Assembly: GCF_023195895.1 (NCBI RefSeq) | Contig: NZ_JALPRK010000002.1 | Coordinates: 186,001-250,000 of the forward strand | Direction: 5' to 3' | Source: Paenibacillus mellifer | GTDB lineage: Bacteria > Bacillota > Bacilli > Paenibacillales > Paenibacillaceae | DNA: 64,000 bases | Shown here: piece after piece, positions 25,938-35,133 of the stretch | Layout of the letters: every line of letters starts with the position of its first letter | How positions within the stretch are numbered: position 1 is the first letter of the stretch | Translations under genes and position numbers: made by a program | The notes under the pieces: model-generated | What the model saw: the letters and a program-made list of their open reading frames with translations, nothing else | Told to the model about the DNA's origin: nothing | Database searches by the model: none

Positions 25938-27332
25938 ATGAGCGAAACTTACGATCTGATCATCAAAAACGGTCAAGTCGTGCTGCCGGATAGGGTTGCC
26001 CGACTCGACATTGCCGTGTCTTCCGGAAAAATCGTCAAGTTGACGGAAGACCTGGAGCGGAGCTCGGGGAAGACGGTGCTGGAAGCCGAAGGGCAGTACG
26101 TGCTGCCGGGCATGATCGATGCGCATGTGCATTTCAATGAGCCGAACTTCGGGCATTGGGAAGGCTTTGCCAACGGTTCGGCGGCGCTGGCGGCCGGCGG
26201 CTGCACCACCTACATCGATATGCCGCTAAACGGTAATCCGCCTACGGTGAACGTTCCGGCGCTCCAGCTAAAAGCGGAGCGAGCCGCAGGTCAATCTGTG
26301 GTTGACTACGCATTTTGGGGCGGCCTGGTTCCTGGAAATCTCGGCGAGCTGGAGAAGTTATGGGCCGCAGGCGTTCCCGCCTTTAAGGCGTTTATTTCCA
26401 ATCCCGGCGGGGAAGGAGAGGGCCGCTTTCGCGAGGTGGACGATGCCACGCTGTACGAAGGGATGGCGAAGATCGCGGAGTTCGGCGGACTCCTGGCGCT
26501 GCACGCTGAAAATGATGCGATAACGGCCGTGCTTGGCGAAGCGGCGATACGCAGTGGGAGGACAGGGGCGCGCGATTTCGCCGCCTCCCGGCCGCCGCTT
26601 GCCGAGCTGGAGGCGGTCGCGCGGGCACTGCTGTATGGGGAGCGAACCGGCTGCAGACTGCATTTCGTGCATATCAGCACGACGGCTGCGGTTGAGCTGA
26701 TCGAGGCCGCGAAGCGGCGTGGTCAGGACGTGTCCGTCGAGACCTGTCCCCATTACCTTCTGCTCAATGAAGAGGATATGGCCCGGCTGGGACCGGTAGC
26801 GAAATGCGCGCCGCCGCTGCGCAGCCCGGAAGAACGGGAGAAGCTTTGGCAGGCGCTGGCTGCAGGGAAGATCGATCTAGTCGCCTCCGATCATTCGCCT
26901 TGTCCGCCCGAGCTGAAGCTGGATCCGGGTTTGTCCTTTTTTGCCGCTTGGGGCGGCATCTCCGGCGCGCAGAGCAGCCTGGAGCTCCTGTTCCACGAAG
27001 GCGTCAACCGCCGCGGGCTGCCGGTACCCTTGATAACGCGGCTGCTCGCGGCTTCTCCGGCCCAGCGGTTCGGTATGGCCGAGCGCAAAGGGAAGATCGC
27101 CGCCGGACTGGATGCCGATCTGGTGTTACTGCACCCCGATATGCCTTATATCCTTCAAGCGGAGGACCTCTTGTATCGGCATCAGATGAGTCCCTACACG
27201 GGGATGGCGTTGTCGTGCCGGGTGACCGCTACGCTTATGCGAGGCCGGCTGGTTTATACACTAAAGGATGGACTGATCGCTCCCGGTGGCGGAGAGCCGG
27301 TCCGTCTTGGCAACCGGGAGCCGGTCCGATGA
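25938..27332 (+). CDS. allB: Allantoinase
   Basis: A 464-residue amidohydrolase that opens allantoin to allantoate. The binuclear metal ligands are in place: DAHVHFNEP (His63, His65), the carbamylated Lys150 in AFKAF, His189 in LALHAEN, His245 in FVHIST and Asp318 in ASDHSPCP. The PNFGHWEGF and ETCPHYL motifs separate allantoinases from dihydroorotases. It corresponds to PucH. The ATG follows GGAGGAGGGG and the stop overlaps allC by 4 bases. Confidence 0.95.
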   Translation: MSETYDLIIKNGQVVLPDRVARLDIAVSSGKIVKLTEDLERSSGKTVLEAEGQYVLPGMIDAHVHFNEPNFGHWEGFANGSAALAAGGCTTYIDMPLNGNPPTVNVPALQLKAERAAGQSVVDYAFWGGLVPGNLGELEKLWAAGVPAFKAFISNPGGEGEGRFREVDDATLYEGMAKIAEFGGLLALHAENDAITAVLGEAAIRSGRTGARDFAASRPPLAELEAVARALLYGERTGCRLHFVHISTTAAVELIEAAKRRGQDVSVETCPHYLLLNEEDMARLGPVAKCAPPLRSPEEREKLWQALAAGKIDLVASDHSPCPPELKLDPGLSFFAAWGGISGAQSSLELLFHEGVNRRGLPVPLITRLLAASPAQRFGMAERKGKIAAGLDADLVLLHPDMPYILQAEDLLYRHQMSPYTGMALSCRVTATLMRGRLVYTLKDGLIAPGGGEPVRLGNREPVR

Positions 27333-28564
27333 GCGGGGCGGAGGAAGCCGCCGCCTACATGCAGGGGCTGCTGGAGAAGCTTGCGGAGTTTAGTGAGCCG
27401 GGGGAAGGAGTCACCCGGCTGTTGTACAGCCCGGAGTGGATGCAGGCCCAGCAGTTTTTGCTGGAGCAAATCTCCGACAGCGGGCTGAAGGGATATGCTG
27501 ACGACGTAGGCAACGTGTATGGCGAGCTGACCGGGAGACGCAGCTCCGAGCCGATCGTACTGACCGGCTCGCATATCGACACGGTTGTCAGCGGCGGCCG
27601 GTACGATGGAGCCTATGGCGTCGCGGCGGCGCTGGCAGCGCTGCGGCATTTGCGCCGCACGTACGGTCCGCCGCAGCGGACGATAACCGCCGTGTCGTTC
27701 GCCGAGGAGGAAGGCAGTCGCTTCCCTCTGACGTTTTGGGGGTCGGGCCACGTGACCGGGCTTTACGACATCAGCGAAGCTGCAGATTGCCGGGATGCCG
27801 GCGGCGTCTCCTTGCAGGAGGCAATGGCGGGGTGTGAGCTTGGGCCGAGGCAGCCTAAGCCATCTTGCAGCGGCCTGGCCGCTTACGTCGAGCTCCACAT
27901 CGAGCAGGGCATCGTGCTGGAGCGTGAAGGAACGCAGCTTGGCATCGTTAGCGCCATCTGCGGTCAGCGGCGGTTCGCCGCCGTCGTTCGGGGAGCGGCG
28001 AACCACGCCGGCACGACGCCGATGGGCCTGCGCAGCGATGCCCTGGCGGCGGCTGCGGAAATGACGCTGCGGCTGGAAGCGCTGGCGACTGCAACGGGCG
28101 ACCCGCTGGTCGCCACCGTCGGCCGGCTGGAGGTGCGGCCGAACACGCCAAACGTTATTCCCGGTGAGGTGCGCTTCACGCTCGACATCCGGCATAGCCA
28201 TGAACCCGAGCTGGAAGCATTTTGCGCCCAAGCGCTCGATGTATTCGCGGAGATCGCCGAACGGCGCGGCGCGGCACTGCGAGTCGAACCGCGGCTCGCT
28301 GCCGTTCCGGCGCTCATGGACGCCCGCCTGCAGAACGAACTCGCGGCGATCTGCGCCGGGCAGGGGTTCACCTGGCGAAGCATGGTCAGCGGCGCCGGGC
28401 ACGACGCCCAGCTGTTCGCCCCGCTTTGCCCGGCGGCGATGCTCTTCGTCCCGAGCCGGGGCGGCATCAGCCACGCCCCCGAGGAGGATACGCCTCCGGA
28501 AGCGTTAACCGCCGGGCTGAACGTTCTGATTGCGCTGCTATACAAGCTGGGCTACGAGGAATGA
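27329..28564 (+). CDS. allC: Allantoate amidohydrolase
   Basis: A 411-residue M20-family amidohydrolase that releases ammonia and carbon dioxide from allantoate to give S-ureidoglycine. Metal-binding motifs are TGSHIDTVVSGG (His82, Asp84), RYDGAYGV (Asp93) and AEEEGSRF (Glu126-128), with the dimerisation region GAANHAGTTPMG and the C-terminal GAGHDAQ. It corresponds to PucF. The reading frame is open 525 bases upstream, but that part overlaps allB in another frame; the ATG at 27329 in the GATGAG overlap is the natural start. Confidence 0.93.
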   Translation: MSGAEEAAAYMQGLLEKLAEFSEPGEGVTRLLYSPEWMQAQQFLLEQISDSGLKGYADDVGNVYGELTGRRSSEPIVLTGSHIDTVVSGGRYDGAYGVAAALAALRHLRRTYGPPQRTITAVSFAEEEGSRFPLTFWGSGHVTGLYDISEAADCRDAGGVSLQEAMAGCELGPRQPKPSCSGLAAYVELHIEQGIVLEREGTQLGIVSAICGQRRFAAVVRGAANHAGTTPMGLRSDALAAAAEMTLRLEALATATGDPLVATVGRLEVRPNTPNVIPGEVRFTLDIRHSHEPELEAFCAQALDVFAEIAERRGAALRVEPRLAAVPALMDARLQNELAAICAGQGFTWRSMVSGAGHDAQLFAPLCPAAMLFVPSRGGISHAPEEDTPPEALTAGLNVLIALLYKLGYEE

Positions 28565-28611
28565 TCGGGTTCCGAGCGCTGATGCGGCAAGAAGTGAAAG
28601 GAGAGAGGGGC

Positions 28612-29853
28612 ATGAAACGGTTTGAAGATTTGTCGCCGTCCTTGCGTTCGATCATGACGCCGGGTCCGGTGGAGGTGGACCCGCGAGTGCTGCGGGCGAT
28701 GTCGTATCCGGTGCTGGGGCAATTCGATCCGCAGTTTACCGGGATCATGAACGAAACGATGTCCATGCTGCGCGAGCTCTTCGCCACGCGGAACACCTGG
28801 GCTTATCCGGTCGACGGCACCTCCCGTTCGGGCATCGAAGCGGTGATGGTCAGCTTGATCGCCCCGGGAGACCGCGTGCTGATACCGATTTACGGTCGCT
28901 TCGGCCATCTGCTGCATGAAATCGCCGACCGCTGCGGGGCCGAGGTGCATGTGCTCGAGCGGCCCTGGGGCAGCGTGTTTGCGCCCGGCGAGATCCAAGC
29001 GGAGATCCGGCGGATCAAGCCGCAGATCGTGGCGATGGTGCACGGCGAAACCTCGACCGGACGGTTGCAGCCGCTGGAAGGGATCGGGGCGGCCTGCCGC
29101 GAGGTTGATGCTCTCCTGATCGTCGATGCGGTGGCTACGCTCGGCGGCGTGCCCGTGGATACGGACCGCTTGCTGCTGGATGCCGTCATCGGCGGAACCC
29201 AGAAGTGCTTGTCCGTTCCGGCGGGCATGGCGCCAATCACGTACAACGACCGTGCCGAACAGAAGCTGTTGTCCCGCAAACGGGTGGAACGCGGATTAAA
29301 GACGGATGCGGGACTGGCGGATGACGTTAAGCCGGTGCGGAGCAATTATTTTGACCTGGGGATGCTTCAGGATTACTGGAGCCCGCTCCGGCTGAATCAC
29401 CATACGGAAATGACTTCCATGCTTTACGCGCTTCGCGAAGGGATCCGGCTTGTGTTGGAGGAAGGGTTGGAGGCGCGGTTTGCCCGCCATCGCTTGCACG
29501 AGTCGGCGCTGGTGCAGGGGCTCACCGCGATGGGATTAACGCTGTACGGCGATCCCACCTGCAAAATGCCGATGGTCACCTGCGTCAATGTCCCTGAAGG
29601 GGTGGACGGTGAAATAGTCCGGAAGCTGCTGCTCGAGGGATTTGGCGTTGAAATCGCCAGCTCCTTTGGCCCGCTGAAGGGCTTGATCTGGCGTATCGGG
29701 ACGATGGGGTACAGCTGCCGTGCAGATAATGTGTTACGGCTGCTTGGAGCCCTGGAGGCGGCGCTTCTTCGCCAGGCCCTCCGCGTACCGGCCGGGCAGG
29801 CCGTTCAGGCGGCGCTGGACGTGTACGAACAATCAATTCTATTCCAGTCTTAA
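28612..29853 (+). CDS. pucG: (S)-ureidoglycine--glyoxylate aminotransferase
   Basis: A 413-residue class V PLP-dependent aminotransferase. It resembles alanine-glyoxylate aminotransferases (MTPGPVEVDPRVLRAM, GTSRSGIEA, VDAVATLGGVP) and has the Schiff-base Lys198 in GGTQKCLS. In purine degradation PucG transfers the amino group of ureidoglycine to glyoxylate, giving glycine and oxalurate. The ATG at 28612 follows GAAAGGAGAGAGG; an in-frame ATG at 28561 lacks a site. It is the last gene of the purine array. Oxalurate as product would fit an oxamate route handled by the hydrolases at 9906-12755. Confidence 0.9.
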   Translation: MKRFEDLSPSLRSIMTPGPVEVDPRVLRAMSYPVLGQFDPQFTGIMNETMSMLRELFATRNTWAYPVDGTSRSGIEAVMVSLIAPGDRVLIPIYGRFGHLLHEIADRCGAEVHVLERPWGSVFAPGEIQAEIRRIKPQIVAMVHGETSTGRLQPLEGIGAACREVDALLIVDAVATLGGVPVDTDRLLLDAVIGGTQKCLSVPAGMAPITYNDRAEQKLLSRKRVERGLKTDAGLADDVKPVRSNYFDLGMLQDYWSPLRLNHHTEMTSMLYALREGIRLVLEEGLEARFARHRLHESALVQGLTAMGLTLYGDPTCKMPMVTCVNVPEGVDGEIVRKLLLEGFGVEIASSFGPLKGLIWRIGTMGYSCRADNVLRLLGALEAALLRQALRVPAGQAVQAALDVYEQSILFQS

Positions 29854-29954
29854 TAGGTTTGCGATAGGTGCATCCATGTACTCAGGTCGTCACATCTTAT
29901 ATAATAAGAGGGTATCAGCTATACCAAAATTGGAAGCAAGGGAGATACCAGAAC

Positions 29955-30662
29955 ATGAGTGTACATATCGCAGCCATACCGGGAGATATCGCCGAAACGA
30001 TCCTGCTGCCGGGGGATCCGCTCCGGGCCAAATTTATCGCAGAAACGTATTTAAGCGACGTCATTTGTTATAACGAGGTGCGCGGAATGCTTGGTTTTAC
30101 CGGCACCTATCAAGGGAAGCGGATTTCCGTACAGGGTACGGGCATGGGCGTTCCGTCGATTTCGATCTACGTGAATGAATTGATGAAGGAGTACGGCGTC
30201 AAAAACCTGATTCGCGTCGGAACCTGCGGCGGCATGCAGCAGCATGTCCATGTGCGGGACGTCATTTTAGCCCAAGCGTCCTGTACCGATTCCAGCATGA
30301 ACCGGCATGTCTTCGGCGGGTACGATTTCTCGCCGATCGCTAACTTTGAGCTGTTGAAGGCAGCTTATGAACGCGGCGTGGAAAAGGGGCTGAAGCTGCA
30401 CGTCGGCAATATTTTCAGCTCGGACATGTTCTATCGCGACGATACGAGCGTAACCCAACTGCTGATGAAATACGGCGTGCTGGGAGTGGAGATGGAGACG
30501 ACAGCGCTCTATACGCTGGCCGCCAAATACGGCGCGAAAGCATTGACGATTCTGACCGTCAGCGACCATCTGTTGACCGGCGAAGAGACCTCAGCCGAAG
30601 AACGGCAAACGACATTCAAGCAAATGATGGAAGTGGCGCTGGATACAGCCATATCTCTGTAA
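29955..30662 (+). CDS. deoD: Purine-nucleoside phosphorylase DeoD type
   Basis: A 235-residue hexameric PNP acting on adenosine, inosine and guanosine. Motifs [42 protein letters not shown] and [10 protein letters not shown] (catalytic Asp) are complete. The start is the ATG at 29955 after AAGGGAGA; the longer frame upstream has no site. A TATAAT at 29900-29905 in the 101-base gap suggests an own promoter. It ends the inserted block and is closed by a terminator. Confidence 0.95.
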   Translation: MSVHIAAIPGDIAETILLPGDPLRAKFIAETYLSDVICYNEVRGMLGFTGTYQGKRISVQGTGMGVPSISIYVNELMKEYGVKNLIRVGTCGGMQQHVHVRDVILAQASCTDSSMNRHVFGGYDFSPIANFELLKAAYERGVEKGLKLHVGNIFSSDMFYRDDTSVTQLLMKYGVLGVEMETTALYTLAAKYGAKALTILTVSDHLLTGEETSAEERQTTFKQMMEVALDTAISL

Positions 30663-30687
30663 TTCCAAAAGCGAACCAAAGTGGAAC

Positions 30688-30731
30688 AAGCATGGGAGTG
30701 ATGCGAATGCATCTCCCCCATGCTTTTTTTG
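30688..30731 (+). terminator. Terminator after deoD
   Basis: AAGCATGGG and CCCATGCTT form a 9-bp stem (with GAG/CTC extension) followed by a run of seven T. It ends the purine block before spoVAA. Confidence 0.8.
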
Positions 30732-30751
30732 TTACCTCAAATTTATCATCA

Positions 30752-30782
30752 AGAGTAAAGCCCCTCCTCGCTTGGCATACTA
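30752..30782 (+). promoter_or_regulatory. Candidate forespore (sigma-G/F) promoter of spoVA
   Basis: CATACTA at 30776-30782 fits the sigma-F/G -10 element, with GAGTAAA about 17 bases upstream as a weak -35. It lies 31 bases before spoVAA. B. subtilis spoVA is sigma-G controlled. Confidence 0.4.
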
Positions 30783-30813
30783 TGGGCATTACGCTAGTGG
30801 AAGGGTGGTCAGC

Positions 30814-31452
30814 ATGGATAAGTCTGCTTCCATCGTCTATTTGCGTCTGCGCAAGCAGGTCGGGATTCCCGCCGGAACGCCGATTCGGCTGCGAGACGTG
30901 GCTCGCGTGCTGGCGGAGCCGGAACTGGAAGCCAGGCTGCTACAGCTGGAGTTGGTGCGGCCGGAGCAGCGCGACGGTAATCTGATCGTCATCGATATGC
31001 TGCAGGTCATCTCCGCCATCCAATCCCAATTTCCGGGGCAACGCGTCGAATTGCTGGGTGAACCGCATGTGCTTGTAGAAATGGTCAAACCCGAGAAGAA
31101 ACCGTCACTGCTACTGTTCGCTATGGTCTGGATGCTGCTCTTCTTCGGGGCGGCGCTAACCATCATGAATTTCCACGCCGATGTTAGCATGCCGGAGGTG
31201 CAGGTACGGATCGTGGAGATGATCACCGGCGAGAAGGACGAGCACCCCTATCTGTTTCAAGGGGCCTATTCTGTGGGGATCGGTTTCGGGATGATCGTGT
31301 TTTTTAATCATTTGTTCAGGAAGAAGTGGAATGAGGAGCCCACCCCGCTGGAAGTCGAGATGTTCCTCTACCAGGAGAACCTCAACCAATACGTCGTCGC
31401 TGAGGAGTACAAAAAAATGCACCGCGCCGAATCGCCGGCGGAGCGATCCTAA
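30814..31452 (+). CDS. spoVAA: Stage V sporulation protein AA
   Basis: A 212-residue protein of the SpoVA dipicolinate-transport locus. The N-terminal soluble domain (VYLRLRKQVGIPAGTPIRLRDVARV) is followed by two membrane segments (about 106-125 and 150-170) and a charged tail. It acts in uptake of Ca-dipicolinate into the forespore and release in germination. The ATG at 30814 follows GGAAGGGTGG; the ATG at 30772 is upstream of that site. Overlaps spoVAB by one base (TAATG). Confidence 0.9.
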   Translation: MDKSASIVYLRLRKQVGIPAGTPIRLRDVARVLAEPELEARLLQLELVRPEQRDGNLIVIDMLQVISAIQSQFPGQRVELLGEPHVLVEMVKPEKKPSLLLFAMVWMLLFFGAALTIMNFHADVSMPEVQVRIVEMITGEKDEHPYLFQGAYSVGIGFGMIVFFNHLFRKKWNEEPTPLEVEMFLYQENLNQYVVAEEYKKMHRAESPAERS

Positions 31453-31874
31453 TGTCTCCCATTGCAGCGGGGTTGGCGATCTTCCTTGGGCTGGCCGGCG
31501 GCATTGCCGTGGGCGGCGGCGTGATTGCTTTATTTATTGTGCTGGACATGATCCCGCGCCTGGCCCAAGTAACGAATTCTTACGACAAGGTGCACTGGTA
31601 TGAAGGGGCGATGATCGCCGGAGCCGTGGTTGGCACGGTGGCGGACTTCTGGAATTGGAAGGTGACGGGGCCGTGGCTGGCGACCGGCATTGTCGGCTTG
31701 TTTAACGGCGTTTTTGTCGGTATGCTGGCTGCCGCTCTGACCGAAGTGTTGAACGTGCTTCCAATTTTGGCCAAAAGGCTGCATATGCAGCGGTACCTGT
31801 TTGGCTTCTTGCTCGCGATGGTGTTCGGCAAAATGGCGGGCTCCTTATTTGAATGGTTTATTTACAGACCGTGA
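31452..31874 (+). CDS. spoVAB: Stage V sporulation protein AB
   Basis: A 140-residue integral membrane protein with four or five hydrophobic segments rich in Gly and Ala (GLAGGIAVGGGVIALFIVLD, ATGIVGLFNGVFVGMLAAAL). Length and gene neighbours match SpoVAB of Bacillus. It starts on the stop codon of spoVAA. The next gene is spoVAF, only 27 bases on, so spoVAC, spoVAD and spoVAE are absent between them. Confidence 0.9.
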   Translation: MSPIAAGLAIFLGLAGGIAVGGGVIALFIVLDMIPRLAQVTNSYDKVHWYEGAMIAGAVVGTVADFWNWKVTGPWLATGIVGLFNGVFVGMLAAALTEVLNVLPILAKRLHMQRYLFGFLLAMVFGKMAGSLFEWFIYRP

Positions 31875-31901
31875 ACTCGAAGAAACGGAGGTTGATGTTG
31901 G

Positions 31902-33548
31902 ATGGACCAGGATACACAAGAGACAATGCAAGGCGATATGGATCGGCCGCAGGCGGTCCCGGATTTCATGCCCGAGGATGAGGAGAATTTCCTGCAGGAG
32001 AATTATCCGGAAGATGAGGCGATCAAACGGAAACGCGAAGCGGAGAGATCCGATAATGTGGAGGAGTCAGTGATCTATTGGCAGCAAAGCGATGCCATCA
32101 GCCGGAGCCTGACGACAACGAAACATACGCTGAAGGAAGTTGTCGGACTAGGGGAAAGCTTTGACGTCGTATTCCGCGATATGACCTTTGGAGGCAAACG
32201 GACCTGTCTCTTTTTCATTAATGGTTTTGCCCGCACCGACGCCATGCAGGAAATTCTCAAGCGACTGACCTATTTGACGCCTGAGGATCTAACAACCGGG
32301 GCGCTTCGATCTTTTTTCGAACTCTATATTCCTCATATTCAGGTGGAAAAAACGGAGAAGCTGAGCGATGCTATCAACAAAGCCTTAACTGGAATGAGCG
32401 CGCTGTTTATCGAAGGAGAGCAAACGGCGCTGCTAATGGATACACGGCAGTACCCGGTCCGCAGCCCGGAAGAACCGTCTCTGGAGCGCGTGGTACGCGG
32501 CGCACGGGACGGGTTTACGGAGACGCTGGTCACCAATATAACCTTAGTCCGCCGCCGGCTGCGTGATCCAGGGCTCAAATTGGAAATGATCAGCGTGGGT
32601 CGCCGGACTCGCACGGATGTGTGTATCGCCTACATCGACGATATTGTAGACAAGACCCAAGTCGACTCCATCCGCGAGAAGATCAAAGCGGTCAACATCG
32701 ACGGGATCCCCCTGGCGGATAAGCAGCTGGAAGAGGCGATCATCCACAAAGGCTGGAACCCGTATCCGTTGGTACGTTATTCGGAGCGTCCGGACGTCGT
32801 CGCTTCGCATTTGCTGGAAGGACGGGTTGTCGTTTTCGTGGATACTTCGCCCAGCGTGATGATTCTGCCGACAACGTTCTTCGATCTGTGTCAACATGCG
32901 GAAGAGAACCGGCAAACCCCGTTTATGGGAACTTATTTGCGTTGGGTGCGTTTCTTCGGCATATTCGCCTCGCTCTTCCTGCTTCCAATCTGGCTGCTTA
33001 TCGTTGTTCATCCGGAACTCAAGCCGGCGGGACTCGCCTTCATTGGACCGCAGGAACAAGCGAAAATCCCGCTAATCGCCCAGTTCTTGCTGGTTGAATT
33101 TGGTGTCGATCTGATGCGGATGGCAGCCGTGCATACACCGACGCCACTCGCCTCTGCAATGGGCTTGATCGCCGCCATCCTGATCGGGGATATCGCGGTT
33201 CAGACGGGGTTGTTCGTCAACGAGGTCGTCCTCTATATGGCGGTGGCGGCGATCGGGATGTTTGCAACGCCGAGTTATGAGCTGGGCCTCGCCAATCGTG
33301 TCGTGCGGCTGGCATTGCTCGTGGCGGTGGCGATCTTCGGCGCCCCTGGATTCGTGGTCGGGGTAACGGCGTTTATCGTACTGCTGACCTTGCGCCGCTC
33401 GAATAACTCGTCTTACATGTGGCCGTTTATACCTTTTAATGCAAAGGCTATCGCTGGGGTGTTGTTCCGTGTTCCGGTGATGACGTCCAAGCAAAGACCG
33501 TCCTCCAACAAACCGCGGGACAATACGCGGATGCCGGGGAAACGGTGA
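31902..33548 (+). CDS. spoVAF: Spore germination protein SpoVAF (GerA family)
   Basis: A 548-residue GerA-type A subunit homologue. It has a long hydrophilic N-terminal domain (residues 1-350, with LVTNITLVRRRLRDPGLKLE and SPSVMILPTTFFDLCQHAE near the end) and a C-terminal membrane domain with about five segments (VRFFGIFASLFLLPIWLLIV onward). In Bacillus SpoVAF works with FigP as an amplifier of germination ion release. It starts after AAACGGAGG and is followed by lysA, as in B. subtilis. Confidence 0.9.
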   Translation: MDQDTQETMQGDMDRPQAVPDFMPEDEENFLQENYPEDEAIKRKREAERSDNVEESVIYWQQSDAISRSLTTTKHTLKEVVGLGESFDVVFRDMTFGGKRTCLFFINGFARTDAMQEILKRLTYLTPEDLTTGALRSFFELYIPHIQVEKTEKLSDAINKALTGMSALFIEGEQTALLMDTRQYPVRSPEEPSLERVVRGARDGFTETLVTNITLVRRRLRDPGLKLEMISVGRRTRTDVCIAYIDDIVDKTQVDSIREKIKAVNIDGIPLADKQLEEAIIHKGWNPYPLVRYSERPDVVASHLLEGRVVVFVDTSPSVMILPTTFFDLCQHAEENRQTPFMGTYLRWVRFFGIFASLFLLPIWLLIVVHPELKPAGLAFIGPQEQAKIPLIAQFLLVEFGVDLMRMAAVHTPTPLASAMGLIAAILIGDIAVQTGLFVNEVVLYMAVAAIGMFATPSYELGLANRVVRLALLVAVAIFGAPGFVVGVTAFIVLLTLRRSNNSSYMWPFIPFNAKAIAGVLFRVPVMTSKQRPSSNKPRDNTRMPGKR

Positions 33549-33598
33549 CGCTTAGGCTTGTTCAACAAATAACACAAATGTTATTCCGAAAAATCCAT

Positions 33599-33627
33599 TT
33601 TTCAGGTTCCCGGTTGTTTGCTATACT
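33599..33627 (+). promoter_or_regulatory. Candidate promoter of lysA
   Basis: TTTTCA (33599-33604), a 17-base spacer and TATACT (33622-33627) preceded by TGC (extended -10) lie 33 bases before lysA. Confidence 0.5.
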
Positions 33628-33659
33628 GGTGTAAAATTTGAAAGTGGAGGACTGCATAG

Positions 33660-34988
33660 ATGTATTTACACGGTACCAGCAAAATCAATGCAAAAGGCCA
33701 TCTCGAAATCGGCGGCTGCGATTCGGTCGAGCTGAAGCAAACCTACGGAACGCCGCTGTATGTCGTAGATGAAGCCCTTGTACGGCAAAGATGCCGTGAA
33801 TATATGAATGCCTTCCGGGCATCGGGCTTGGCTTTCCAGGTCGCTTATGCCAGCAAAGCATTCTGCGTCATGGCGATGTGCCGGCTGGCCGAGGAGGAGG
33901 GCTTGTCCCTGGACGTCGTCTCCGAGGGTGAATTGTTTACGGCCCTTCAAGCGGGGTTCCCCGCGCAGCGAATCCATTTTCATGGCAACAACAAGACGCC
34001 GGATGAGTTGGAAATGGCGATTTCCGCCGGGATCGGTTGTTTCGTGGCCGACAATTTTACAGAGCTGCATATGCTGCAGGCGCTTGCCGCCGAGAAAGGC
34101 GTCACCGTCAATGTGTTGCTGCGCGTAACTCCGGGGGTGGAAGCCCATACGCATGAATATATTTCGACCGGTCAAACCGACTCCAAATTCGGGTTTGATA
34201 TCGGCAATGGCTCGGCAATGGATGCCGTAGAATTGGCTAACCGCAGTTTGAATCTGCAATTGCTCGGCGTGCATTCGCATATCGGCTCGCAGATTTTCGA
34301 GGTGGAAGGGTTCCAAATGGCGGTTGAGCGGGTTGCGGCTTTTGCCATGCAAGTGAAGGAGAAGTTGGGCGTTACGTTCAAGGTCGTTAATCTGGGCGGG
34401 GGCTTTGGCATTCGCTATACGGAAGGCGATACGCCGCTGAAGGTTTCCGATTACGTCGGTGCGATTACGGATGCGGTCAAACGGGAATTTGCCGGTTATG
34501 CGCAGCTTCCGGAAATTTGGGTTGAACCGGGCCGGAGCATCGTCGGTGATGCCGGCACGACGTTGTATACGGTGGGAACAAGCAAGGATATCCCCGGCAT
34601 ACGCAAATATGTTGCGGTAGATGGCGGGATGACGGACAACCCGCGTCCGGCTCTCTACGGCTCCAAATACGAGGCGATGCTCGCCAACCGCGGCAACGAT
34701 GCGAACGAAGAGACCGTATCGATCGCCGGCAAATGCTGCGAAAGCGGCGACATGCTGATCTGGGACGTGGATTTGCCGAAGGTGAACAGCGGCGATTTGC
34801 TTGCCGTGGCCTGCACCGGCGCCTATAACTACGCCATGGCCAGCAATTATAACCGGATTCGCCGTCCGGCGGTTGTCTTCGTTCAAGACGGACGCAGCGA
34901 TCTTGTCGTGAAACGGGAGTCCCTGCAGGATCTGGTCGCGTGCGACGTGATTCCGGAGCGGATCGCCAAACAACCTTCGCTAAAATAA
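33660..34988 (+). CDS. lysA: Diaminopimelate decarboxylase
   Basis: A 442-residue fold-type III PLP enzyme that makes L-lysine from meso-diaminopimelate. The PLP Lys lies in QVAYASKAFC (Lys62); further motifs are HSHIGSQIF, NLGGGFGIRY, EPGRSIVGDAG (phosphate) and GKCCESGD (Cys that completes the partner active site). The ATG follows GGAGGACTG. The spoVAF-lysA-ppiB order is conserved in Bacillus. A terminator follows. Confidence 0.96.
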   Translation: MYLHGTSKINAKGHLEIGGCDSVELKQTYGTPLYVVDEALVRQRCREYMNAFRASGLAFQVAYASKAFCVMAMCRLAEEEGLSLDVVSEGELFTALQAGFPAQRIHFHGNNKTPDELEMAISAGIGCFVADNFTELHMLQALAAEKGVTVNVLLRVTPGVEAHTHEYISTGQTDSKFGFDIGNGSAMDAVELANRSLNLQLLGVHSHIGSQIFEVEGFQMAVERVAAFAMQVKEKLGVTFKVVNLGGGFGIRYTEGDTPLKVSDYVGAITDAVKREFAGYAQLPEIWVEPGRSIVGDAGTTLYTVGTSKDIPGIRKYVAVDGGMTDNPRPALYGSKYEAMLANRGNDANEETVSIAGKCCESGDMLIWDVDLPKVNSGDLLAVACTGAYNYAMASNYNRIRRPAVVFVQDGRSDLVVKRESLQDLVACDVIPERIAKQPSLK

Positions 34989-35011
34989 GCGGAAGGAAAA
35001 GAAAGATTTCT

Positions 35012-35057
35012 AGGCCGAGAGGAACCGGGTCGTCCGGTCCCTAACCGGCCTTTTTTT
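35012..35057 (+). terminator. Terminator after lysA
   Basis: AGGCCG pairs with CGGCCT at the base of a longer structure (inner ACCGGG and CCGGTCC), followed by a run of seven T. Confidence 0.7.
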
Positions 35058-35133
35058 GCTTGAAGGGATTTTTTTTAGTAAACTGGAAGAGGTTTGTCCA
35101 ATGACGCTAAATTAGAAGGGTGTGTGCACGGAT

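Noticed and set aside
27254-28474. 406-codon minus-strand frame opposite allC
   Set aside because: High-GC antisense shadow of allC, no family features in its translation.
33666-34973. 435-codon open frame on the minus strand opposite lysA
   Set aside because: It is the antisense shadow of a clear diaminopimelate decarboxylase with all catalytic motifs; no ribosome site or known domain supports it.
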